Shown here piece by piece: positions 25,523 to 31,368 of a stretch of 64,000 bases of DNA (the stretch's first letter is position 1; each line of letters starts with the position of its first letter). Origin of the DNA: Oscillibacter valericigenes (GTDB taxonomy: Bacteria; Bacillota; Clostridia; Oscillospirales; Oscillospiraceae); contig NZ_JAFBIS010000011.1 of assembly GCF_021531435.1 (NCBI RefSeq), positions 1 through 64,000 of the forward strand, given 5' to 3'. A program made the position numbers and the translations under genes. The notes under the pieces were generated by a model. That model saw nothing but the letters and a program-made list of their open reading frames with translations. It ran no database searches and was not told the DNA's origin.

Positions 25523-25556
25523 AAGAGGAGATCACGAAAGTGGTCTCCTCTTTTTT
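25523..25556 (+). terminator. Terminator after rubrerythrin (element copy)
   Basis: AAGAGGAGATCAC, a GAAA loop and GTGGTCTCCTCTTTTTT. By position it belongs to the element and replaces the displaced original terminator at 35410-35441. Confidence 0.9.
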
Positions 25557-25584
25557 GTGTCCTCCGCCGTTGGAATGGAATTTC

Positions 25585-25780
25585 TGTGGAAGTCTATCTC
25601 TGTTTTCCTTCTAAAAATGCCAGATGTGGAAGTCAGCAATGTGGATGTCTGTATTATAAACTTTTAGGTGTTCAGGAAACCAGATGTTTGAACTAAAATA
25701 TACATCTTCGCACATCTTTTATCGCCTTTGAAGAACAACGAACAAGTGCGGAACAACTTTGAACTTAAACCGCACATCTT
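25585..25780. repeat. Short repeats at the left end of the element
   Basis: TGTGGAAGT occurs at 25585-25593 and 25625-25633, with TGTGGATGT at 25640-25648. The same nonamer recurs at the right end (35184-35192), as expected of arm-type integrase sites. Two copies of CGCACATCTT lie at 25709-25718 and 25771-25780. The stretch 25557-25819 holds no credible gene. Confidence 0.45.
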
Positions 25781-25819
25781 CCAAGAGAAATAAAGAAAAA
25801 GAATATGAATTATCTTTAT

Positions 25820-25858
25820 GGGGTATCCAGCAATATTGGATACCCCTTTTGCTATAAT
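25820..25858 (+). promoter_or_regulatory. Hairpin followed by an extended -10 promoter
   Basis: GGGGTATCCA (25820-25829) pairs with TGGATACCCC (25837-25846) and is followed by TTTT, like a terminator. TGC-TATAAT (25850-25858) follows at once. The promoter probably drives the gene at 25969, with a 110-base leader. Confidence 0.55.
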
Positions 25859-25968
25859 AAAGCCAGAAAGTGAGAGATGAAGCAAGACAAAAACCTCACT
25901 TAAATAATTAAAGGGTCTGGCTCCCGAATAACAGCCACCGTTCCAAAAGGAACAAGAAAGGAAACATT

Positions 25969-26469
25969 ATGAAGAACACCGCCAGCACCGTCCGTTTCAC
26001 CATCAACTTCATCGAGAAGCAGATCATCGGCACCAAGGCCAGTTTTGACAAGGCCAGCAAGGGTTTCGGCCCCATCTACGAGGAATTGGCCGAGAAGGCT
26101 GCCAAGCATCCCGACTTCGCTCTGATCGTTAAGGAGCAGAAGAAGCACACCACCAAAGCCAAGAAGACCTACTACGGTATGGACTTCGACTTTATGGAGG
26201 CTTACATCTCCACCCGAAAGAACTCCAAGCAGTTGATGGAAAAGTATGAGGCTGTTAAGAAGAAGGCCGAGGATAGCAAGATCAGCGTTTATCCCCTCAC
26301 CAAGAAGTGGTTCCTGGGCGAGTTCGACCCCGACAAGCAGGGCTTTGATATGGAAAAGGCCAAGAAGGAGATCAGCGATTATCGCATTGCCAAGGCTGTT
26401 ATCAGTGCCACCCCCGCTCCCGCCGTGGATGACGAAGATCAGTCCAACGAGCAGAGCAAAGTTGCTTAA
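25969..26469 (+). CDS. Element-encoded protein of unknown function (166 aa)
   Basis: 166 residues, Lys-rich and acidic, with no signal peptide, membrane segment or motif that I recognise. Features are an N-terminal region with FTINFIEKQIIG, a central MDFDFMEAYI, and KKWFLGEFDPDK near residue 120. The spacing of ME-(A/G)-(Y/F)-I and (K/R)-(K/R)-WF recalls the next gene product, so the two may be distant paralogues. AGAAAGGAAACATT precedes the ATG. First gene of a three-gene run (25969-27229). Confidence 0.65.
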   Translation: MKNTASTVRFTINFIEKQIIGTKASFDKASKGFGPIYEELAEKAAKHPDFALIVKEQKKHTTKAKKTYYGMDFDFMEAYISTRKNSKQLMEKYEAVKKKAEDSKISVYPLTKKWFLGEFDPDKQGFDMEKAKKEISDYRIAKAVISATPAPAVDDEDQSNEQSKVA

Positions 26470-26507
26470 CCAAACCAACTGACAATAAATTTTAGGAGGA
26501 TATAAAA

Positions 26508-27005
26508 ATGAAAGGCTACAAGGTTGATTTTACCGCCAGCACCATCACCATTACCGCAGACTTCGCCAAGAAGATGAATGACCCCACCTCCGCCGAGTAT
26601 AAGACGATTTCTCTCATCAAAAAGGATTTTCCCCAGATGAAGATTATCAACAAGACCCACAAGACCCCCCGAAAGTATGTTTCCAAGAGCACGGGCGAAA
26701 CCTTTAACTGTAATCAGTTTAAGAACCTCAAATACGAGAATATGGAGGGCTTCATCAATGGCCTTTCCAACAGCGAAGATTATATGAAGCCCTACCTTTT
26801 CCTGAAAAACTGCGGTAGCCTCCCTCTGACCTCTCGCTATACTGCCGTCCGCCGTTGGTTTGTGGCACAGTTCCCCGAGTTCCGCAAGAACCCCATCTTC
26901 TATCTCTACAATGAGGTTAAGGTGATTGAGGTTACACCTTTCTTCCAGCAGGCAAAAGAAGAGGCGGAAGAGAACGCCCGGAAGAAGGAAGAGGGGGTTG
27001 CGTGA
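26508..27005 (+). CDS. Element-encoded protein of unknown function (165 aa)
   Basis: 165 residues, basic with a Glu/Lys-rich C-terminal helix (about 145-165). It contains ENMEGFINGLSNSEDYM and VRRWFVAQFPEFRKN, which align loosely with the preceding protein. No known domain is recognised. AGGAGGAT lies eight bases upstream of ATG 26508. Its TGA overlaps the start of the next gene by one base. Function unknown; a role in maintenance of the element is only a guess. Confidence 0.65.
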   Translation: MKGYKVDFTASTITITADFAKKMNDPTSAEYKTISLIKKDFPQMKIINKTHKTPRKYVSKSTGETFNCNQFKNLKYENMEGFINGLSNSEDYMKPYLFLKNCGSLPLTSRYTAVRRWFVAQFPEFRKNPIFYLYNEVKVIEVTPFFQQAKEEAEENARKKEEGVA

Positions 27006-27229
27006 TGATGAATTTCACCGAGGATGGAAAGAGAGCCTACGAAGTATGCTTTCAGCACTATGTTGAACGGGGCAACACAGATGAAGAAATACACCGATTT
27101 CTTGACCATCTGGACGAAGAATACATTCTTTGTATTGCCAAGAGAATCCAAGAGGAACAGAAGATGGAGCCAGTGGCCATCGTCGTTGATTGGAAAGAGT
27201 TTCATCGTGATAAAGGCAAAGACCAATGA
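27005..27229 (+). CDS. Small element-encoded protein of unknown function
   Basis: 74 residues from ATG 27005, overlapping the preceding stop as TGATG. A second ATG follows directly and could be used instead. The protein is acidic and Tyr/His-rich, probably helical (DEEIHRFLDHLDEEYI), with no recognised domain. It ends 12 bases before a strong terminator, closing the three-gene operon. Confidence 0.6.
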   Translation: MMNFTEDGKRAYEVCFQHYVERGNTDEEIHRFLDHLDEEYILCIAKRIQEEQKMEPVAIVVDWKEFHRDKGKDQ

Positions 27230-27240
27230 AGACAATACAC

Positions 27241-27284
27241 AGATACCGTTGTTTCTACGAATGGAAACTGCGGTATCTTTTTTT
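27241..27284 (+). terminator. Terminator of the three-gene operon
   Basis: AGATACCG (27241-27248) pairs with CGGTATCT, with an inner GTTTC/GGAAAC stem, followed by a run of T. Confidence 0.85.
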
Positions 27285-27387
27285 GTTTGCCGAAAGGCCG
27301 GATAGTGTAAAAACTTTGGACAAAACAGGATTTTCAAATAGGAGGAAATTTTATATACAAGTGAAGGGGTTATAAAGGCGAAGTATA

Positions 27388-27496
27388 TTTAGGGGGTTCC
27401 CCCTAAAAATCTCCGTGGGGGCTTCGCCCCCTCACCCCCATTGGAGTTATTTATAAAATCCTTCGCTCTACGGGCTCAGGCTTTTATAAATAACTC
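27388..27496. other. Three consecutive stem-loops in a non-coding stretch
   Basis: TTTAGGGGG-TT-CCCCCTAAA (27388-27407), GGGGGC-TTC-GCCCCC (27417-27431) and a perfect 15-bp stem GAGTTATTTATAAAA (27444-27458) with TTTTATAAATAACTC (27482-27496) around a 23-base loop. They fill the 245 bases between the terminator at 27284 and the gene at 27530. They could be an origin-like or RNA structure; nothing identifies which. Confidence 0.6.
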
Positions 27497-27529
27497 TTCC
27501 AGAAGTAAAGAGTAAAAGGAGGACAATAA

Positions 27530-27724
27530 ATGTCAAATTATATGAAATACGCAAAGATGCGTGGGTTAGTGCCGAATTGGGTATGGTATCAAATCAACGG
27601 GTAGTCCGCTCAATAGAATTGGATGGAACAGCGTCAGGAAATGGTCGATAGGCTTGCGGAAGAAAACGATGCCGATGATGTTGTTCCACATTTTACCTTT
27701 ACCAGTGAGGTGAAAATAAAATGA
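27530..27724 (+). pseudogene. Small element gene interrupted by two in-frame TAG codons
   Basis: AAAGGAGG lies before ATG 27530. The frame reads 24 codons to TAG at 27602-27604, then Ser-Ala-Gln, a second TAG at 27614-27616, then 35 more codons to TGA 27722-27724. That TGA overlaps the next ATG as ATGA, and an RBS-like GAGGTG lies within the 3' part, so the full 64-codon frame is the original one. The 3' part reads MEQRQEMVDRLAEENDADDV, a normal protein sequence. Both TAG codons could be C-to-T changes of CAG (Gln). The product is unrecognised. As written, only a 24-residue peptide would be made. Confidence 0.7.
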
Positions 27725-27864
27725 GCAATAAGAAGATAAAAGACAAAGACAAAAAGAAGAAATAGAAATCCGTATTGGAAGCCGAGATTTTCAGCTTTAT
27801 GGAGAAAAGTATGAAAACGGCTTTGGATATGGCATTAGATGATATTTTCAAGGACTGGAAATAA
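27721..27864 (+). pseudogene. Small Lys-rich element gene with one in-frame TAG codon
   Basis: It starts at ATG 27721, overlapping the preceding TGA by four bases, with GAGGTG nine bases upstream. A Lys-rich start (KKIKDKDKKKK) reaches TAG at 27763-27765. The same frame then continues through KSVLEAEIFSFMEKSMKTAL to TAA 27862-27864, directly before a terminator. The full frame has 47 codons. TAG read as Gln, or a CAG-to-TAG change, would restore a smooth helical protein. Function unknown. Confidence 0.7.
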
Positions 27865-27866
27865 TC

Positions 27867-27908
27867 AAGGCGGAAGCCGTTCTGAAAAGAGCGACTTCCG
27901 CCTTTTTT
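27867..27908 (+). terminator. Terminator after the TAG-containing pair
   Basis: AAGGCGGAAG (27867-27876) pairs with CTTCCGCCTT, followed by T residues. Its exact placement after TAA 27864 supports reading through the TAG codons as the ancestral gene layout. Confidence 0.85.
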
Positions 27909-28162
27909 CGTTTTCTGCCGCCCGACGGCAAGTGGTTCCCCTGCCGATCACAGCCAACAAAACCGTTTTCTGGATTGAAAATGCCATTTAGCGGGAGCGT
28001 AGCCCACGCCAAAAATGAAACGGCAAACAATTTTTTGATTTTCACGGAATATAGCCCCCGGTCATCCGTCCAGAAAAACAAATGATTTCCCGCACACTTT
28101 TGGAGCAGAGAAAACCGGGCAGAAGACCGCCAAAAGCAGGCTGATTTCGTCCAAGAAACAGA
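27909..28162. other. Non-coding stretch, nothing recognised
   Basis: About 250 bases between the terminator at 27908 and the 3' end of the XRE gene. No credible gene, repeat or known RNA was seen. Confidence 0.5.
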
Positions 28163-28390
28163 TTAGCCCCTTTCCTGAACGCCGTCCTCTTTCACATACT
28201 CAATTAAATCTCCGGGCTGACATTCCAACAGAGAGCAGATTGTGTTAATCGTCTTCCACGACACTAATTCTCCGTGCCGTATCTGTTGGAGGTAAGATTG
28301 CCCGATCAACTTCTCTTCACGGATTTTGGTGGATGAATACCCCTTCTTTTTTAGTTCAGACATTATATCGACCTTGTAGCGGATTGCCAT
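28163..28390 (-). CDS. XRE-family regulator of the element
   Basis: 75 residues, a short Cro/C1-type protein. The helix-turn-helix covers about 15-38 (STKIREEKLIGQSYLQQIRH), followed by WKTINTICSLLECQPGDLIE, as in YozG-like regulators. ATG 28390 has AAAGGAGG eight bases upstream; a longer frame starting at 28447 crosses its own promoter and was rejected. It is divergent from the gene at 28632 across three 21-bp palindromes, one of which covers its own -35 box. It therefore probably represses itself and the divergent unit that includes the serine recombinase. Confidence 0.88.
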   Translation of the reverse strand: MAIRYKVDIMSELKKKGYSSTKIREEKLIGQSYLQQIRHGELVSWKTINTICSLLECQPGDLIEYVKEDGVQERG

Positions 28391-28418
28391 AAAATGAGCC
28401 TCCTTTCCCATTGTCCTT

Positions 28419-28447
28419 ATTGTAGCATAGAATAGCACTAAAAACAA
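28419..28447 (-). promoter_or_regulatory. Promoter of the element XRE gene
   Basis: Minus strand TTGTTT (28442-28447), a 17-base spacer and TACAAT (28419-28424). The -35 box lies within the first palindrome. Confidence 0.65.
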
Positions 28448-28521
28448 GTGCTAATTTTACACAAAAATAGCACTATAAATTAGTGTTATTTGCCAATAGA
28501 CAGCACTATGTATTAGTGCTA
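28433..28521. promoter_or_regulatory. Three 21-bp palindromic operators
   Basis: Each has half-sites near TAGCACTA and TAGTGCTA separated by five bases: 28433-28453, 28468-28488 and 28501-28521. Centres are 35 and 33 bases apart, about three helical turns. The first covers the XRE -35 box and the third fills the spacer of the rightward promoter, the layout of a lambda-like two-way switch. Confidence 0.8.
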
Positions 28522-28525
28522 CAAT
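28497..28525 (+). promoter_or_regulatory. Rightward promoter for 28632 and the serine recombinase
   Basis: TAGACA (28497-28502), a 17-base spacer and TACAAT (28520-28525). The spacer is almost entirely the third palindrome, so binding there would block RNA polymerase. Confidence 0.75.
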
Positions 28526-28541
28526 AAAGACAGTTAAGAGA

Positions 28542-28606
28542 GATCGGGTGGCTGCGACGGACGGGCCGAGGACGAATCGGATATTCCCTCTATAATCCAC
28601 CCGATC
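28542..28606 (+). ncRNA. Structured 5' leader (65 nt), class unknown
   Basis: GATCGGGTGG (28542-28551) pairs perfectly with CCACCCGATC (28597-28606). The 45 bases inside contain GGACGGGCCGAGGACGAATC and could fold further. It starts about 10 bases after the predicted start site and ends 25 bases before the gene at 28632. No known riboswitch or ribozyme core was recognised, and it lacks a T-arm, so it is not a tRNA. Confidence 0.45.
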
Positions 28607-28631
28607 AAACAAAGAAAAGGAGAAATGAAAA

Positions 28632-28910
28632 ATGAGTAAGAACGAAATGATTTCTATGATTGAGACGATGAACAACTACGACGATCTGGCTTCCAAGGCA
28701 AAGGCCAAGGCCGACGCCATCCGGGAGGCCATCAAAGAAGAGATGGTTCGGCAGAACACCGAAGAGTTGGTTGCCGGGGCTTACATCGTCCGCTTTACCA
28801 ATGTGATCTCCAACCGCTTCGACAGCACCACCTTCAAGCGTCTGTATGCTGACCTCTACAAGGACTTCACAAAGCCCGTCAGCAGCCGCCGTTTCTCCGT
28901 ATCCTGCTGA
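28632..28910 (+). CDS. Small element-encoded protein of unknown function (92 aa)
   Basis: 92 residues. An N-terminal helical half rich in Ala/Lys/Glu (LASKAKAKADAIREAIKEEM) is probably a coiled coil, followed by VAGAYIVRFTNVISNRFDST and a basic end. I believe such proteins recur beside recombinase genes in Clostridial mobile elements, but I cannot name a family. AAAGGAG precedes the ATG. First gene of the operon controlled by the XRE palindromes; the recombinase follows 63 bases later. Confidence 0.7.
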   Translation: MSKNEMISMIETMNNYDDLASKAKAKADAIREAIKEEMVRQNTEELVAGAYIVRFTNVISNRFDSTTFKRLYADLYKDFTKPVSSRRFSVSC

Positions 28911-28973
28911 TAAGAAAAACGCTCCACGGGCAGCACAAAGCCCGTGGAGCAATCCAGAAGGGAGACAGATTAA

Positions 28974-29561
28974 ATGAATCACGGATACGCAAGATGCTCT
29001 ACCAACGAAACCAAGCAGGACATTGACCGCCAAGTGCGGGAATTGAAGCAGGCCGGGGCGGAGGACATCTTTTTAGAATACGAACACGGGGACGCTGCCG
29101 TGAAGTGCCAGTTGTCTTCTCTTCTGGAACAGGCACAGCCGGGAGACACGATTATTACTTTGGAGGTGTCCCGCCTTGCCAGAAGCACAAAGCAGTTGTG
29201 TGAGATCATCGAAATTATCAAGGCGAAGCATTTGCGGTTGGTGATTGTGGGAAGCATTACCGTGGATTGCTCCAACGGAGAAATTGACCCTATGACAAAT
29301 GCTTTCATTCAAATGTCCGGGGTGTTTGCCGAATTGGAGTTGCGTATCATCCGGGAGCGTGTCAGATCGGGAATGGCAAACGCCAAGGCAAAGGGAGCCA
29401 AGATCGGCAGACCGCAGGCAACGGCAGACGATATTCCCGCCGTGTTTCTCCGCCACTACCCCGCATACAAAAATGAGCAGTTGAATCTGAGTGAGTTGGC
29501 GAGGGTGTGCGATTTGAGCCGAACAACGGTTTATAAATACATTGGCCTTTTGGAACGGTAA
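28974..29561 (+). CDS. Serine recombinase (small resolvase/invertase type)
   Basis: 195 residues. The N-terminal catalytic domain begins GYARCSTNETKQDIDRQV, with Ser9 as the nucleophile. Conserved SRLARSTKQLCEI carries the active-site arginines, then FAELELRIIRERVRSGM leads into the long E helix. The C-terminal domain is a helix-turn-helix (LNLSELARVCDLSRTTVYKY). The length fits resolvases and invertases, not large serine integrases. It could resolve element multimers or invert a segment; no inverted target sites were found. GGGAGAC precedes the ATG. Confidence 0.92.
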   Translation: MNHGYARCSTNETKQDIDRQVRELKQAGAEDIFLEYEHGDAAVKCQLSSLLEQAQPGDTIITLEVSRLARSTKQLCEIIEIIKAKHLRLVIVGSITVDCSNGEIDPMTNAFIQMSGVFAELELRIIRERVRSGMANAKAKGAKIGRPQATADDIPAVFLRHYPAYKNEQLNLSELARVCDLSRTTVYKYIGLLER

Positions 29562-29570
29562 AAGCAAAAA

Positions 29571-29604
29571 GGCGGCAGAGATAATCCTCTGCCGTCTTCT
29601 TGCT
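29571..29604 (+). terminator. Terminator after the serine recombinase
   Basis: GGCGGCAGAG (29571-29580) pairs with CTCTGCCGTC, followed by TTCTTGCTT. The U-tract is imperfect. Confidence 0.65.
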
Positions 29605-29618
29605 TCTATCATGTTCTA

Positions 29619-30932
29619 TCAATCGAAGATAAACCAGGAATCAATGTTTTGTGCCAGCGGATGATTGTTGCCCCAGTCGCAGTAATAGGTCTCGCCATCC
29701 AGGATAACGCGGCTCAGCGCGTGGCCGGTGTCGGCTCCCTTAATGCTGCCAACGACACCCTGCGCAGAAATGCCTTCCAGATGCATCAGCAGATTGAATG
29801 CGCCCGCTTTGCCAACGCAGTCTGCCTTTTTGAGAACCAGACAGGCGTAGGGAGAGTCGAATTCGACACTTTTCCCCTGCTTTGCTGCCTCCGGACCGCC
29901 GCCTACGGATACGTTCATTCCTCTGAGATGGTCATAATATACCTGCGCGATCTGCTTTTGGGTCATGTCGTCGGTAATCTTTCCTCTTTCGTGCAGCTCG
30001 TTCTGGATTGCCTGCGCCGCACCCAAAGCGCCTATCTGCTGGACGTAAATTTCCTCGATACTCAGGGAAGACTGAGGAAAGTCAATAAATACACCGTCAG
30101 GGTTTGCTCCACAGCCAATAAAGGTGTTGGAGAATACACCTGCCAGCTCCGGATAGGTGATGCTCAGTGCTTTGATGCGAGTCCGCATGGTATTGATTAG
30201 GGTTCGAGCATCTGCTTCCTCTGTAATACCTATGTTGCTGAAGTTCAGGGAGTAGTTGCCGAAGAGGAAAGAATATAGTATGTTGTTGTCCAGATCCGCT
30301 TCCGTCTTCGGTTCGGAAATCCAGCGGATGTTGGCGGGAAGACCCCAGTAGGGGGCGGTCGCCACTACTTCCTGAACCTCGTGGGCATTCAGGGAAATTT
30401 TTGCCACATCACCTCGAGTAAAAGCGGAGGCATTGGCATATTCACCACTGGTGATGCCCAATTGGTCGGAAAGCAGATAGGATGTGCCTACCTGGAAGTC
30501 CTTGCCAGACTCATAACCCAGCGCACGAAGAACAAAGGTAATATACTGATTTGCCTTGATCGGATTTGTGCCGCTGTAAGTAGTTGCGGTAGTTCCACTG
30601 GTCAAGCCGTTGGCGTAAGCATAACCGATGTAAGGATAAGCTGTGGAGCCCTTTGCTACATCCGCAAAAGGAAGCTCCCAATTTCCGGCAAGAGCCTCTT
30701 CTTCCTTGCCTAGCAAACGTACCAGCATGATAACCGCCTGATTACGGGTGGGGGTTTGTTCCAGAGCAAAAATAGGGGTGCCATCGGGATTGGTGCCTGT
30801 TCCCCTGAACAGACCCAGCTCGTACAGGGTCTGGGCGGCCTGTGTTGCTTCATCATTTGCGGCAACAGCAGAGGGAACTAAACTGAAAACCATAACAAGA
30901 GTAAGCATAAGACACAAGAATTTCTTTTTCAT
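29619..30932 (-). CDS. Secreted SLH-domain protein with transglutaminase-like domain
   Basis: 437 residues. A signal peptide (about 1-24, ending AVAA) leads into two or three S-layer homology repeats (about 30-195; TRNQAVIMLVRLLG, AYPYIGYAYANGLTSG, ANQYITFVLRALGY). A spacer and a C-terminal transglutaminase-like domain follow, with Cys372 (KADCVGKAGAF), His404 (DTGHALSRV) and Asp419 (YYCDWG) as the likely triad. SLH repeats hold proteins on cell-wall polymers. The papain-like fold can be a protease, a deamidase or a cross-linker. It is read opposite to its neighbours and looks like cargo of the element. AGGAGG lies upstream. Confidence 0.85.
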   Translation of the reverse strand: MKKKFLCLMLTLVMVFSLVPSAVAANDEATQAAQTLYELGLFRGTGTNPDGTPIFALEQTPTRNQAVIMLVRLLGKEEEALAGNWELPFADVAKGSTAYPYIGYAYANGLTSGTTATTYSGTNPIKANQYITFVLRALGYESGKDFQVGTSYLLSDQLGITSGEYANASAFTRGDVAKISLNAHEVQEVVATAPYWGLPANIRWISEPKTEADLDNNILYSFLFGNYSLNFSNIGITEEADARTLINTMRTRIKALSITYPELAGVFSNTFIGCGANPDGVFIDFPQSSLSIEEIYVQQIGALGAAQAIQNELHERGKITDDMTQKQIAQVYYDHLRGMNVSVGGGPEAAKQGKSVEFDSPYACLVLKKADCVGKAGAFNLLMHLEGISAQGVVGSIKGADTGHALSRVILDGETYYCDWGNNHPLAQNIDSWFIFD

Positions 30933-30962
30933 GACGAAACCTCCTATGTTGATGTAAATATC

Positions 30963-30991
30963 ATAATAGCATATTATTCCATAAATGTCTA
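30963..30991 (-). promoter_or_regulatory. Promoter of the SLH/transglutaminase-like gene
   Basis: Minus strand TAGACA (30986-30991), a 17-base spacer and TATTAT (30963-30968), 30 bases before the ATG. Confidence 0.75.
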
Positions 30992-31053
30992 TTATCGCAG
31001 ACTTAAATTACTTCTTTTTCTCTTAAACTATGGAAGAGAAAAGAGGTGATTGT

Positions 31054-31290
31054 GTGCAGTTCGATAACTTTGCTGTTGGAAAGGCAATTAGAGACCTCCG
31101 CAAAGAAAAGGGAATTTCCCAAGATGTGTTGAGCGGCTTTGCGGGAATTGCACGCACCCACCTGACAATGATCGAAAATGGGACGAAACAGGCAAATTTT
31201 GAAACGCTGTGGAAAATCGCATTGGCTCTAGATATTCGGCCCAGCGAACTGGTTGCCAGGATAGAAGAAGAGATTGAAAATCATACTTAA
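31054..31290 (+). CDS. XRE-family regulator
   Basis: 78 residues from GTG 31054. One Cro/C1 helix-turn-helix domain: VGKAIRDLRKEKGISQDVLS, then IARTHLTMIENGTKQANFET and a short acidic end. GTG 31054 has AGAGGTG seven bases upstream. The in-frame ATG at 31030 lacks a ribosome-binding site and would add eight residues. It is divergent from the SLH protein gene and may control it. A terminator follows at once. Confidence 0.82.
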   Translation: MQFDNFAVGKAIRDLRKEKGISQDVLSGFAGIARTHLTMIENGTKQANFETLWKIALALDIRPSELVARIEEEIENHT

Positions 31291-31320
31291 AGGGCAGGCT
31301 CATCCTGCCCTTTTTCTTTT
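31289..31320 (+). terminator. Terminator after the XRE gene
   Basis: AAAGGGCAGG, a five-base loop and CCTGCCCTTTTTC. Confidence 0.9.
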
Positions 31321-31331
31321 TCCTGTTGGCG

Positions 31332-31340
31332 TGGTATAAT
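31332..31340 (+). promoter_or_regulatory. Extended -10 promoter for the WYL gene
   Basis: TGG-TATAAT (31332-31340), 29 bases before ATG 31369. No good -35 box is visible. Confidence 0.55.
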
Positions 31341-31368
31341 CGTGAAAACAGCATGGGAGGCGGAAAGT

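Noticed and set aside
27387-27500. Repeated stems considered as a CRISPR array
   Set aside because: The stems differ from each other, and there are no equal-length spacers or cas genes.
28542-28606. tRNA-sized hairpin considered as a possible amber suppressor tRNA
   Set aside because: The closing stem is 10 bp rather than 7, there is no T-arm GTTCGA sequence, no CCA-type end and no CTA anticodon loop.
31030-31290. ATG 31030 as the start of the XRE gene
   Set aside because: There is no ribosome-binding site before it, while GTG 31054 has AGAGGTG at proper distance.
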